DNA of 64,000 bases from Bryoerythrophyllum caledonicum (Eukaryota > Streptophyta > Bryopsida > Pottiales > Pottiaceae). Numbering within the stretch: the first letter of the stretch is position 1; every line of letters starts with the position of its first letter. The position numbers and the translations under genes are program-made. The notes under the pieces are model-generated. The model did no database searches. It was given only the letters and a program-made list of their open reading frames with translations, and was not told the origin of the DNA. This document shows positions 1 to 11,079 of this stretch, piece by piece. The stretch spans positions 5,938,417 through 6,002,416 of the forward strand of contig OZ020524.1 of NCBI GenBank assembly GCA_963971425.1, given 5' to 3'.

Positions 1-1600
1 TTCGTACGACAACACTAAAAGTGATATTTAGTGTAGCTGAAAAGCTACATGAATAATTGGGCTGCAAATATTCCACAGTAAAATTGTGAAAAAAATAATG
101 AAGTTTAGCTAGAATTCTGATGAGTATAATAAGTATTTAGCCACCTTTTGAGATGATATCCATGGTTATTACATAGGTATATCATGTGTATCATCTAGAT
201 GTATACGACGGATATTTCCGGGTATGACCTCCATTGATCTCTAGTTACTACATTGAAACCTCCTATAAGTTATACCTCTCATAAGTTATAATGCCAATAA
301 TTTACTACATGTGCTAACAATAACCTCAACTAAGTTCTAACTAAATCCAATTAGCGGCCAGCTGTAGCATCCCCTTATTGGTGGCTTACACTAATCATGA
401 AGTTATTCACAAATGGTCTGCTAGGATGGTGATGAAATTGTGGTAAAGTTACCTATTCCTCTACTAAAGCCATCTGTAATTTTTGACCTTTACTAACTTC
501 TTACTACCTCTATCCACCAGCGCTAGATTTGGCCATAACTTATGAGAGGTTTGAGTGTACATGCTTGAATACTAGCTTACTTTTCACCTTCGAACTGCAG
601 GTTGTAGCATTTCCATTAATTTTTGTAAATTGATTTTGGGATCGCTAGTGGCATTGCTAAGTCTTTGCAAGAGTTTGATAACATGGTCCCATGTGGTCCT
701 TGCTAGGTGTGAAAATATTTGGTTGATTAGGCATTTCATCCTTCAACCTTTACCAATCAGCTGGGAATCGTATATACATGATTGTATTTCACTCTGTAGA
801 ATACATCAAATTTAGCAAGACTTATATCCTTGGATTAAAAATTGTTCAGCTAACATCTTTCCTTTGGAGGTCATGTTCAATATGTGAAACTTATCATGGT
901 TGTGAGTTCAAGTCCGGATGCCGGTGTGGTTCTTACCACCATAGCCCAGCCAATTATGGTGGGGATCTTAAGACCTTGGGTCTTAAGACCTTGGTTGTAT
1001 GGGTACCCAAAAATCCCTTGGGGGGACGACATGTCGGTTGTCTCTAAGGCACTTAGTGTAGGGAAGCACTTATTGTAAAAAAGTGTTTACCCTGGAAAGG
1101 ACGAAGTAGGTATAGTACACTATCCTTTTGTCCCGTGGTCATGGGCTTAGTGAAGAGAATGAACAAACACTATATTTACGCCGGACCCCGACAAGGAGCG
1201 GAGTTCTTCTTTTTTTTCTTAAAACTTATCATGTTGAAATACAACACTATACATTGGTAGAATATTGTGGCCACCAGTGGCACCTTCTCACGTATGAGGG
1301 TAAAATTTTCTAGGCGGCCGAGCTGCAAAAAGAGCATGTTTGTAGTTGGGTTTCTCCACTGCTGATATGTTGCTAATACTTTGCAAGAATAACAATAGGT
1401 TTCTCCTGAAAGTGCTCTCCGAAGGGGAAAGCCATTAGGGTTATGGTGCGAGACATGACAAGATTTAACCTCTAGCAGCCCAAGCGTGCCTAGGTGCATT
1501 TAGAATTTTGGGCAGCTACCTAGAATTTGAAAGAAAATAAGTTTCTTTTGAATTTTTTAGAAGAAGAAGAAGAAGAACGCCGGTCTCCGAAGGAGCCGGC
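1..1600. other. Gene-free repeat mosaic at the left edge
   Basis: No supported gene. The stretch holds pieces of dispersed repeats. Bases about 790-905 and 1223-1290 match, with changes, 34,650-34,830 (same strand) and 26,700-26,830 (opposite strand). Bases about 1385-1470, read in reverse complement, resemble 40,990-41,055 and 53,320-53,390. The first 60 bases carry a pair of ACACTAAA/TTTAGTGTAG motifs like the ends of the TIR family at 24.8 kb. The short open frames here are all low in coding character. Confidence 0.6.
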
Positions 1601-1602
1601 GT
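1561..1602. repeat. (GAA)n tract followed by a GC-rich hairpin
   Basis: A run of GAA triplets leads into a near-perfect inverted repeat: ACGCCGG, a single T, CTCC, a GAA loop, GGAG, then CCGGCGT. A related degenerate sequence occurs at about 1172-1200. It could be the edge of a small foldback element. No function can be assigned. Confidence 0.6.
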
Positions 1603-1613
1603 GAATATAGTGT

Positions 1614-1639
1614 CTGTTCGTTCCACTACTAAGACCATG
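1614..1639 (+). repeat. 26-bp perfect inverted repeat, left arm
   Basis: The 26 bases starting CTGTTCGTTCCACTACTAAG are found again, exactly but inverted, at 9610-9635. The pair encloses the whole LINE copy A. No target-site duplication is visible next to either arm. It may be the ends of a larger TIR element that received the LINE, or the relic of an inversion. Confidence 0.7.
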
Positions 1640-1714
1640 CCCACAGGACAAGGAATTAGTGAGCTGGAACTACTTCCCTCTCTCGAGAGTAGACACTATG
1701 TAACAAGAAACCAA

Positions 1715-1800
1715 AGAACCACAAGTCAACCAACCAACCAACCAATCACAAACCAAGCAACTAGCCAACGAACTAACCACAAACCAGGCAAGTAGTCAAA
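1715..1800. repeat. CAAC/AACC-rich simple repeat
   Basis: Degenerate tetranucleotide repeat (CAACCAACCAACC, then looser copies). It lies just past the 3' end of LINE copy A, where plant LINEs often carry a simple-sequence tail. On the LINE sense strand it reads as GGTT units. Whether it belongs to the element or the target is unknown. Confidence 0.6.
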
Positions 1801-1845
1801 AACCTTAGAACCAACTAGTCATGAAAATCAAGGCGGGGGGAGAAT

Positions 1846-2358
1846 TTAGGGGAGGTCCTGTATATCGGGGAGGGCTTGGTTGTTTTCGATTTTGCGTTTA
1901 GGTAGATTAATGGACATGGCATGTTGGATAGCTATGGTGTTAATGTTTTTAAAGGATGTTTTAATTGTTTCAATGGGTATCTTGAAGGTGTCTTCTAGAG
2001 TTTTCATAGACGGGATAAAGGTGGTGGCCCGAGCGCCGGATGTGATTACCATAAGGGGGTCGACATTCCATCCGAGGGCGATGATGTCGTCAATAAGGGG
2101 TTGGTATTTGTCTATTTTGTTTTGGATTTTTTCCGGGGAAAATCTATCGTTGCAATATGTGAATTCAATGAATTGAATGGTGTAGTCTTGCTTGACGTTA
2201 TCGGATGGTGGGTCATTGTATGGTAAACCTTTGACACAAAGTATGTCCGGTTTGAGCCTAGCGTTGCAATGACATCTTTGGGTCGTACATGAGCATGGGA
2301 GTAGCCACGGGGGGACCGTATTTTCTTGTGGATTGTTATTGAAAGTGCCGGCGTTCAT
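1846..2358 (-). pseudogene. LINE copy A C-terminal domain (Cys/His-rich, possible PD-(D/E)XK-like)
   Basis: Open frame of 170 codons downstream of RNase H. It begins with a cluster CSC-x4-CHC, followed by KPDILC and later FIEFTYCND, then a helical stretch with KIDKYQPLIDDI and GW-x4-PLMVITSGARA. The order PD...E-x-T followed by a helix resembles the C-terminal region of several plant and algal LINEs, and the PD...ExK layout of restriction-endonuclease-like folds. The nuclease idea is inference only; the usual lysine is a threonine here. The region is absent from copy B, which is cut off earlier. Confidence 0.5.
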
Positions 2359-2795
2359 TAGTATAAAACATCTCGATTGAGGGTTGTGATTTGTTCTCTT
2401 TTTAGTATCATTTGGACCATTGATTCTAGTATGATTCGGTCGGGGTGACTATTATGGAGGGTAGGATGTGTTATTTGGGTGTTTAATAAATATAGTGCGT
2501 TAATGCAATCTGTAAATATGTGCACCGATTCATTGTTGTATTTTGTTGAGACGATTTCTAGTGTTTTGTGGATGGCCATTAGTTCTGCTCTGAGGATATT
2601 TTGCAGTCCATGTAGTCTTTTGGCTAGTTTGATTTCTTTCGTAGCGTTGTATATTCCATAACCGGCTTTTTCTCTGCGCCAAGATCCCGGGCTAATTTGT
2701 TCTGGCGGTTTAAAGGAGCCATCAGTATAGAAGCTATATTCGGGGTTAAATTTAGGTGGGGTGTTAGTTTGATACTCCGGGAGGGGTGGGGGTGT
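2358..2795 (-). pseudogene. LINE copy A RNase H domain
   Basis: The frame just past the TAA at 2796-2798 reads FYTDGSF, then a glycine-rich GYGIYN strand, RAELMAIHK and IFTDCINAL. These match the first three catalytic acidic residues (D, E, D) of RNase H. The fourth motif near the C-terminus is missing: after ITTLNRDVLY the frame stops, and the next open frame starts in the Cys/His domain. The domain is in the same frame as the 2796-3836 ORF and separated from it by that single stop codon. RNase H would remove the RNA template during target-primed reverse transcription. Confidence 0.85.
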
Positions 2796-3836
2796 TTAGG
2801 TGTAGTTTAGTGTATTGTTATTGTAGTGTAGTTTTGACCATTTTTTGCTTCTGTTGACGGGTGTTTGCATTGGCGTTGGTGGGGCCAATTTTGTGAGTAT
2901 CCGGTGTACGTTTAGAGTCTTTGCTATGGAGGAGAGTTCTTCTAGTTGTTCTTGTGTGCCTAGAGTATGATTTTGGTAGTGGATGCATATTATTTGTAGA
3001 GTGGATGATTCAATTATGGGTTTTTTTAGATCTAGTGGGATGGTGGGTTCTTCATATGTTATTGAATCCGCTTCAAATAGTGTGATGATGTGTGTATCGG
3101 GAAAGGGGCCCGAGTGTGGATTATGATTTTGGTACCAGTTTTTGTCTGGGGTTATGATTAGGGTGGAGGTGTGGTTTGGGTCATGTTTGGCCGCGAGGCC
3201 GGCCCAATGTAGAGCTTGTTGTGTTTCTTCTTCATTGTGTGGGTAGGCCATGCCATTACCTATCCATTTGTGGTCAAAGGCTTTGCCAAGTGATCCGAAT
3301 ATTTTATCTCTTTCAAAGGGGGAGTAAAATTTGTTGAGTTTGGTGGGGCATGTGACGGGGGAGGAGAAATATGAGTGTTGGATGTTGAATGTGGAGATTA
3401 GTGAATTAAGTATAGGTATGGGTAGTGTATATTGTGTAAGCTTAAGGGGGTTATTTTTTGGTAATCTATATTTGTATCTTTGGTATAGCCAAATGATTTC
3501 GGTTTCGAACGATTGGGTTGTTGGTTCAATGTTTGTAGGGGTTTGAAGTTTAGTATTGTATTGGTTCCACAACCATGTGAGCCTAGTGATTGGGATGGTA
3601 AAAAGATGCCTTCCATCTTCTTCGTATAAGTGTGCTTGGTCTTTGACAATTTTTATTGTGTTAGATGAGGTAAGAGTGTCTTTTTCAGGGTTGCATTCCG
3701 TTGTGTAGATGTTTAGTAGGGGGATTATTGTGGGTGGGATGACGGACCTTGTGTCTTGGGGTTGGTTTTGTGGGTGGTGAGCTTGGATAATTTCGGTGTA
3801 GAATTTGTGTTGAGTTCTTTGATAATATTGTGCCAA
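2796..3836 (-). pseudogene. LINE copy A domain between RT and RNase H (unidentified, possible NPPY-like)
   Basis: Uninterrupted frame of 346 codons overlapping the end of the RT frame, from which it is separated by a frame change. The first half continues the post-RT region. The second half has a distinctive block: FYSPFERDKIFGSLG, AFDHKW, AYPHNEEE, a helix QQALHWAGLAAKH, then STLIITPDKNWY. The spacing resembles N6-adenine methyltransferase-like folds, where a W...NPPY segment is followed by a helix and a hydrophobic strand ending in P-x-x-W. Here NPPY would be AYPH, so catalysis is unlikely. This is weak, pattern-based inference. The C-terminal part is lost in copy B. Confidence 0.45.
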
Positions 3837-6043
3837 TTTATTTGTGTTATGTGAAATGGTGTTTTGGTTGTGTCTTGGGAAGAGGTTTCTTTGGGGGAGC
3901 CATTTGTTGTAAGGTGGTTATTGTGAGTCCATTGGCATAGATATCTAGTGTAATTGTTTTCTATTTGGTTTTTATCTATTTTTTCCTTGTATTCGTGGTG
4001 TATGATGTTCTTAATGGGATAGGTGGTGGGATTTTTGAGGATGTGGTTTGGGGGGTAGGGGTGGTGTGGGTGGGAGTGGGGAGGGTGGATCGGTTGTGTG
4101 GTGATATTTCTTGGGGTGATGTCATTGTTTATAGTGATGAATGGGTCTCTAATTGTATGAGAGTATGTATGTGTATTGGTATGTGTGTTGGGTGGGGGGG
4201 GATATATTGGGTGACAAAAGAGTTGTCGTGCAATTTTTAGGGCACTTTTAATAAGTTTTGATGGGATGAAGTGGTAGGTTTTTAATTCTTCATTGTTTAT
4301 GATGTGTGTTCCGTTGGGTAGGGAGATTTGTTTTAGTTCATAGATATTTTTTGTTAGGAGTTTTTGTAATAACTTTTGAGATAATTGTGTGTTGAGTGTA
4401 TTGTGGTTTTGTGTTTCAAGAGTCCAGGCTTTTTCTAGTGTTGTTGGTTCTGTAAGAAAGTTGGGGAGAGTGCTTTTTAGGTGGACTTTTGCTACGTGTT
4501 TTAGTAAAAAGAAGGTACGTGTTATTGGTGATCTTGTACAATTTGTCTTTTTTATTCTAGGTATGTTTTCTGCCCCCCCATATTGTGCGAGGATGTGATG
4601 TGTTAGGCCTTTGTATATTTTTCCAAGTCTGCCACTGTCATTTAGAGCGTTCTGGAGTTGTTCTCCTATGCATCTAAGGTATGCGTTTTTTAGTGAGAAG
4701 GCTTCTAGTCCAAAGAGGTTGTGTGGTAGTTGGGTAATTATATTAGACATACATTTTGGCATGCCGCATACGGTTTTTTGTGTGGTAGTTATTTTTTGGT
4801 CTAGTTTTTTGATGGCAGGCATTGAGTATGGTACTGCGTAGAAGCTGTATGCCACGCCCGGTCTTAAAATTGTGTCGATCATTTTTATTTTTTGTTTCAT
4901 AGTGGCCGGACAAGCTACTATTTCTTTGCATTGTTTGATTAATTTTGTGGTGGTGGCATGAATTTGGGTTTTCCATTTTAGGGAGGGGACAAGACTTATT
5001 CCTAGATATGTGTATGGTTCGTTTTGGTGTAGAATGGGTATATGTTGGTTTCGGTAATTAATGTTAGAGGTTTGTATTAGGGCTTTGAATGCGGTGGGGT
5101 TTGTTTTTGATTTATTTGGGCATCCAGTGATGGCACATTTTGGGACCCCTACATCCATACCTGTCCATTTGCAGTACTTGTCTATTTTGTTAAGTTGTAT
5201 TTTTATGGCGTTGATTTTGTTGGTTATGGCCGCAAGGTCGTCCGCGTATGCCGTGGAGTTGATGGTGGTTTGTGATGTCCCAAATGTGTATCCATTGTTG
5301 CCTCTATCTAGCCATCTAAGTAGTGGTTCTAGGAATATAATAAATAAATATGGGCTTAGGGTATCTCCTTGTATTGTTCCCCTTTGGATGGCTATGGGTT
5401 TAGTTTTACCAAAGTGTTCTCCTATGTAGGAAGTTGAGGATTCGGAGTATATATTTCCCACTAGTGCGGTGACATCTTTGGGGTATCCAAGGTCCGTCAT
5501 TATGGCTAAAAGCCTAGCGTGGTCAATAGAGCCGAAGGAATTTTTAAAGCCGACATACAGTATAAATATGTCTTGGTTTGTAAATCGTGCATCTTCTAAT
5601 GCGGCTATTATTGTTTGGATTTGTCTAGCGGTGCTTCTTTCTGCACGGAATCCTTCTTGACTATCATGCAGTATTTTATGTTTTTCGCCATATGATGATA
5701 GTATTGATGTGAATGTGCTCGTAAATAGTTTATAGATGGTATTGGCTAGTGCGATGGGTCTATGGTTGGTAGCATGGATGGGTCTCCTTTTTTGTATAGT
5801 AGGATCGTTGCACTTGTTTTCCATGAAGCGGGGATTTGTCTTTGTTTGTAGCAGTGGGAGAAGAAGAGGTTTAGTAGTTTGTGGAACCTTGGGGGCATAT
5901 TTTTTAGGATAGAGTTCGGTATGCGGTCTGGTCCGGGGGCTTTGTTATTTCCTAGGTTACGTAGGCATGTGTCATATGTAGCTTGATTAAAGTATGTGTG
6001 TAGTGGGGTTTCCGGGTCTCCTCTTGTTTCTAATGTGAATCCA
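3725..6043 (-). pseudogene. LINE copy A reverse transcriptase
   Basis: The domain starts with NNKAPGPDRIPNSIL near 6000, followed by the fingers motif YKKGDP. A frame change then moves to the frame giving NHRPIAL, and 699 codons follow. Visible RT motifs are EGFRAERST, the motif-A region as FILYVGFKNSFGSI (where FxDxxxAFD is usual, so the first aspartate position reads G), IQRGTIQGDTLSPYLF, and the catalytic AYADDLA. Then come the thumb-like YTYLGISL and a long His/Pro/Thr-rich stretch. The copy is defective because of the frameshift and probably the altered motif A. Copy B is identical over the whole 699 codons, including these defects. Confidence 0.9.
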
Positions 6044-6054
6044 TCTAGGTCATG

Positions 6055-6611
6055 CTATGGATATTGTCGTACTGCGCATGTGCATGTAGTGCGGTGGTCC
6101 GGTTGATAGTTGCATGTGTTTACCGTAGGTGTGTTGTTTTTTGTTTGTTGGTTAAATATTTCGTTTGCAATGTCTTCTGGACTAGTTAGTATATTGTTAT
6201 ATTGGTCGATGATGCAGTCTAATGGTGGGGACTCCATATTTTTGAATATTCTTCTGTTTATTTTCTTGGGGCTAGTTTTATACAATTGTCTGTATTTGGA
6301 GATGGCTTTTCGAATGTTTTCTTGGGTATGTTTGGTGGTGATTTTTCGGGCTTGTATGTTGGCATTTTTTGCAATTAATGCTATGTCATTTATCCATGTG
6401 TCGTGAGGTAGGTGTATGGGGGGTGGATTAGGGATTTGTGTGTGTTGAAGGTTTTGGAGTTTGTTGAGAATAGGTGGTTTCGCCATTGGGGGTTGTTATT
6501 TACAATTCTTATGGTTTTCCGTATGGTGTGGTAAATGGTTAGATGTTGTTTCCATGTTTTAGATAGTTTCCGGGGTAAATATCCACCTTGTTGAGATGTT
6601 CGATTTGTCAT
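6055..6611 (-). pseudogene. LINE copy A linker between endonuclease and RT
   Basis: Two overlapping frames (143 codons ending at 6055, and 73 codons at 6390-6611) cover the helical linker found between the EN and RT domains of LINEs. They contain TKHTQENIRKAISKYRQLY and a segment NRRIFKNMESPPLDC. The frame ends at RQYP followed by TAG, and coding resumes with DGFTLETRGDPETPL in the RT section. The same stop and frame change are present in copy B at 14,151. Confidence 0.7.
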
Positions 6612-6638
6612 TTGTGGTATGGGTTGGGCTTTGCAAGT

Positions 6639-7645
6639 TTATTCAATTGTATTGGATATGTTGTTGATGAGTGTATCTAGGGTGTGACAGGCTTCTTGCC
6701 ATTGTGTTTGGGAAAGATGGTTATTAGATTCCAATTCGTTTATGAGGGAATCAATGCGTAGTGAGTTTTCCTCAAAGAATTTTGTGTTGAATAATTCTAT
6801 GTTGTTTTGTGGGATGGGGTTGAGGATACGTATGTGGTCATTGTTTATGTTGGTTGGTGTATGGTTTATAAATGTGTTGTTTGGGATGTGGAATTGTATA
6901 GGTGAATGATCAGAGTTCAATTGAATATTATTGTCTATTGTGGAAGTAAATGTGGTATGGTTAGTTGCACGTACATAGAATCCATCAATTAGGCTCCAGT
7001 TGTTATAGTTGTATCCTCCTTATCTAGAGTATGTAGTGTTTGTGGGAATATAATTGAAGTTTAGATTTTCAGTAAATTGTTTCCATTGTAGGTCTATTAT
7101 TTGTGGTGGTGTGTGTTGGTTTTCGTTTTGTCTACCTATGAGGGCAACGTCTCTATTGAAGTCACCACATAAGATGTGGTTGTGGTTGGGATTTTGGTGA
7201 TATGGGTGGTGATGTTAGTTTTGATGTCCTCGGTGTGTCTGATGTCTTCGGGGTGGGATGGCATGTATATGTGGTGGATTAGCCATGATTGTAGTGGGTG
7301 ATTAGATATTTCCATAATTTGGAGGTATGGGGATATGTTCACCGGGGTGGGAATTTTTTTGACATTGCCTGGAATGGCGTATTTTTTGTGTATGAGGGTG
7401 AAGAGGCCCCTCGGCCCGGTGTATATGGTCTTCTTTGTTGTATGCATCGTGTTAGGGCATGTGTAATATTGAAAATAAGTTTGTAGTCAGGAAATAGTCT
7501 TTGTATGTATTTTGTGGATTTTGTAGTCGATATTTTTGTTTCTTGTATGACTATGAGTGCCGGTGGTGTGTTAGTGTGTGTAATTATAGTTTGTAGGTTT
7601 GGGAGCGCGGTATTGAGGGATGAGGCGTTTCATGTTATTATACTT
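6639..7645 (-). pseudogene. LINE copy A apurinic-type endonuclease
   Basis: Fragments in several frames give the endonuclease signatures in order: IIT followed by TGA (where Trp is expected) then NASSLN, IVIQETKI with the catalytic Glu, CGDFNRDV, and SDHSPIQFH with the catalytic Asp-His pair near 6910. A stop follows TTYSR. These shared stops show the enzyme is dead. In living LINEs this domain nicks target DNA to prime reverse transcription. Confidence 0.85.
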
Positions 7646-7977
7646 GTATTGTTATTGTATGTGTGTGGGTTATTGTTTTGTGGTGGGATGTGGTTTGGTG
7701 GTAGGGGTGGATGAGTGTATTCCGGGAGGGTGTTTAGGCATTTTAGGGCCTCGTTTATGATAGTGTTTGGGAGGTAGGGAAATCTTTGTTTTAACATGTC
7801 ATTTGTTGGGGGTGTATTTTGGTTGTGTATAAAGTCATATTGTTCTTTGTTTATCGATGTGTTGTGGGTTATGATGTTTAAATTAGTTTCAAGAAATGTT
7901 GTGCGAGGATGTGGGGTACTAATGTGTCTTTCGGGGGGATTTTGTAGATTATATAGAGTGTAAAGGAGTGTATTGGT

Positions 7978-8919
7978 TCATTGGGTTATGTTTTGATTTT
8001 GTGTGTTTAGGAGTGGGTTGCAGAGGTCTATGTTGGGGTGTATAGTGATGGCTAGGGCATATAGAATGTAGGATGGAGGATATTCGTTGTGTTGGTTTAT
8101 ATATGTGGCGATGTATGGGTATGTGTTATTATGTTGTTGATGTGATATATGTGTGGTTTTGAAAAGAAGGGCAAATTTTTGGGCGATGTGTTCGTATTCG
8201 GGTTGTAGTTTTATGGTATTTGGTATGAAATACGTTTTGGCATTCTTTTTGTGCGAAGTGGGGTGTCTATTTAATACATTCGGCATAGGTCCTGGGTTAG
8301 TCTCTATGTCTTCTCCAATTAATATTAGTAGTTTGTAATAGATGGATTTTTTGTTTTGTTTTGGAATTTTTTGTTTTTGAATGTGGCTTTGGTATTTGTG
8401 TTTTTTTGATTGTATGTGTTTGTCTTTGTATGTGTTTCGTTGATGGCGTGTAGTTGTCTTTGTGTTTGTGTATGTAGTTTTTTGTGGTTTTATATTAGTA
8501 TTCTTTCGTATGTTTGTATTAGTGTATGTCACGATTTTTGTCTTGGTATTTGTATCAGTATCTATGTTAGTATTTGTGTTAGTATTCGTATGAGTACACG
8601 TACCAATATTTGTATTGGTATTTGCATTAGTATAAGTATAAGTATCAATATTTATATACATACCCGTATTTGTATCAGTATACATATCAGTATTTGTATC
8701 AGTATATTTGTAAGTATACTCATCGGTGTATGTATCAGTATACGTATCAATATATGTACCCGTATATTGAAATAATGAGTTTTCTAAAAGATTTGTTTCT
8801 ACAAATATTTTGTCTAAAAATATGATTTCTAAAAACAGATTGATATTTATTTCAAAAAGATTCGTATATATTCTTACTTTCATTATAATTTCTATTTTTA
8901 GTAAGTCTATTTTTGGCAC
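7978..8919 (-). pseudogene. LINE copy A N-terminal ORF with a 2A-like motif
   Basis: A 313-codon frame. Residues from about 45 to 150 are a (Y/N)T(D/N)T tetrapeptide repeat encoded by a degenerate minisatellite. Then comes a lysine-rich stretch, the hydrophobic LLILIG and DIETNPGP (8287-8310), matching the 2A consensus D-x-E-x-N-P-G-P. The residue before Asp is Glu, where most 2A sequences, and copy B, have Gly. About 100 further residues follow before a TGA at NITQ, where copy B keeps TGG (Trp). No upstream gene is joined to it in this copy. Confidence 0.8.
8560..8790 (-). repeat. Minisatellite encoding Thr-Asp/Asn repeats, copy A
   Basis: Degenerate 12-bp units (actgatacgtat on the sense strand) in frame with the 2A ORF. 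It has diverged far more from copy B than the rest of the element, as expected for a tandem repeat that changes length by slippage. Confidence 0.75.
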
Positions 8920-11079
8920 GCGCCCGCGGTACGTCTAACAACCATCCCCGCTTCAATTTTTCTTCTACACACTCTCAACAAATTTCTACTCTTTAATCGC
9001 AAATTCTTCTCATCTTTATAAATATCAAGTTTATTTTTACTATTAACTTTCCTTTTATCCCTATAATTTGTATTCCAACTTCTATTTTTAGTATGTAATG
9101 TTTTGTTTACAGTACCTTTTCTGCTTATTATTAATCTACAATTTGTGTTTCTTATTACTAATTTGGTTAATTTTCCATCCCTTATTTTTAATTTTCTTAG
9201 GAAGCATATTCTATTTTTAGTACTGCTGTTTGTTCCTATATTCTTATTATTTATATTCTTATGATAATGGTTTTCTACCTTACCCTTTATTTTCTTCTTA
9301 CATATCGTCTCCAATTTTTTCCTTTTATTTTCAATATTACTTGCTCTAATTGAAACCTTTGAAATTTTATATATATCTATCTTCTTCCTATTTAATTTAT
9401 TAAATCTCTTTTTACTCTCCTTGGTTTTCCTATTTTAAGCCATTTTAATATTCCTTGTCTTCTGATGGCTTTTGGGTTTAGATTCCCTTCTACCCTTATG
9501 TATCTTTATTACAAAAATTCCATTATTGTTTTCTTTATTGTTGTTTCCTTTTTTGTTATATGTAGTTATGGTACTTATTTTCTCCTTCCTTTTACTATTT
9601 GTTTTAATTCATGGTCTTAGTAGTGGAACGAACAGGAAAAAAAGCGATGTCTAAGAGAAGCTGAGAGCTCCGTCTTTTCTGGTTAGGTGCACAAAGAAGT
9701 TAGTCTCTGGGAAGAGGTGTGAGCGCAACGAAGGTGGCTGGATCCGTTGCATACCCTGCTCATAGCTTAGATCGGAGGCAATAGTGGGCTTTGAGAGTGG
9801 CGTTGTGTTGGAAAGGGGTAGTGAAGGTTAGATCTAACTCTGGCATACGAATTTTGAGCGATCTGAAGGGAGATCGAATTATGGGCTGATTTGAAAGCAC
9901 TGGGACCATGTGTTGAAATTCAATCTAACTTCTTAGAACTCAAATTCGATATACAGATGCAGATCTAACTTGTGTTGGTTGTAACGCCCTAAGCCCACTT
10001 AGACTTCTTGATTGCTGCCCCGACCCAGAAACCACCACACATACGATCTGAAGTTCACACATAGGCCCGTGACAGGAGTAGTTTACACAGAGGACCGCTT
10101 ACTAGGACAAACGCGAGATCAGCACAGTGCACACAGCCAGGAGCGAACACAAGATCAGGAAAGAGCAGCCAACCAACAGAGATATCGAGATCGCAAGTCA
10201 ATACGAGCACAAGAGAGTGTCATCAAGATCACGAAATCAAGTAGACAGCATTCCACCTCTGGAGTGCCCAGGTTCGATCTAACCTTACTCCATTTTATTT
10301 TACTTTTTGCTTGTTTATTAGTGTTTGATTTGTTTGCAAATTACAGTACATCAGTGATACAAAGAGATTTGCACAACATTTACACATTAGTAGATACCTT
10401 GGACATCTCACATATCACCACGTACACGCACATTAGATGTAGAACGTCACAAACTGACTATAATAACACGTACATACAGCTCCACACTAGAATTCTAATA
10501 GAAAATTCTATCAAGATCGTGTGTGTAGATCGCACGCGGAAGCGCTAGAAAATTTTCCTAGATCTAGATCTACCTGCACATCAGCAACAAAGACACACAA
10601 CATCAGCACTGAAGAAAATGACACCTCGACAGGAGTACACAAGAACACGACGCAACGGCCAACAAATCCGTAACTCTATCCACATCACAACAAGACCTCA
10701 CAACAAGATCGCAACATACAGCAACACTTCAACAGAGAGCAACCTACAGCAACTTCACACTAAGACTCGATCAAATGTAACGCAGGACCAAGATCGAGCC
10801 CACGGTAACATAACAGGGAGCACACTCTACCCCTCCTCTCACAGTTATTCCCCTTCTTGCATTCTTCACTCACCGCTCTCACCTTGCTTAAACCCTCCAC
10901 CTCTCCTCCATGTCCCCTCCCTCACTCTCACCACAGATCCCAAGCTCCCCCACCCAAGCCCCCGACGCATTACTACAGACAGTCACCTGAATCGAACCCA
11001 AAGACCCCGACCCAACCCTCCCCAAACCCTCGCACTCACACAACTTCTCCCTGCGAACCTCTCCCTGTGAACCTCTCCC
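8920..11079. other. Spacer between the inverted LINE copies
   Basis: No supported gene. 8,920-9,600 is T-rich on the plus strand with several TATTTTTAGTA motifs and could be the 5' untranslated region of copy A. 9,640-10,560 is less AT-rich and carries scattered GATC/AGATCTA motifs. 10,600-11,080 is C-rich. Open frames of 150-178 codons (10,012-10,548; 10,618-11,070) have low-complexity composition and no recognisable domain. The symmetry point of the inverted repeat falls at about 10,103. Confidence 0.5.
9610..9635 (-). repeat. 26-bp perfect inverted repeat, right arm
   Basis: Exact reverse complement of 1614-1639. See that entry. The flanks (gaaaaaaagc outside, aattaaaac inside) do not match those of the left arm, so the identity is confined to these 26 bases. 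Confidence 0.7.

Larger units (their letters stand above)
1846..8919 (-). mobile_element. LINE copy A (APE-type non-LTR retrotransposon, degenerate, longest copy)
   Basis: Reading from 8919 down to 1846 the order is: Thr/Asn/Asp/Tyr repeat region, 2A-like motif, apurinic-like endonuclease, reverse transcriptase, unidentified domain, RNase H, Cys/His-rich terminal domain. All are recognisable by conserved motifs, but several stops and frame changes break the reading frame, so the copy cannot make a full protein. The coding strand is strikingly poor in G and rich in A and C. Copy B (11,341-16,559, + strand) is its inverted partner: paired positions add to 20,206 from about 11,868 to 16,559, with no net length change. 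The 5' limit is approximate. Confidence 0.9.

Noticed and set aside
10012..11070. Two plus-strand frames of 178 and 150 codons in the LINE spacer
   Set aside because: Arg/Thr/Ser/Gln-rich low-complexity sequence with no domain and no support from a second copy.
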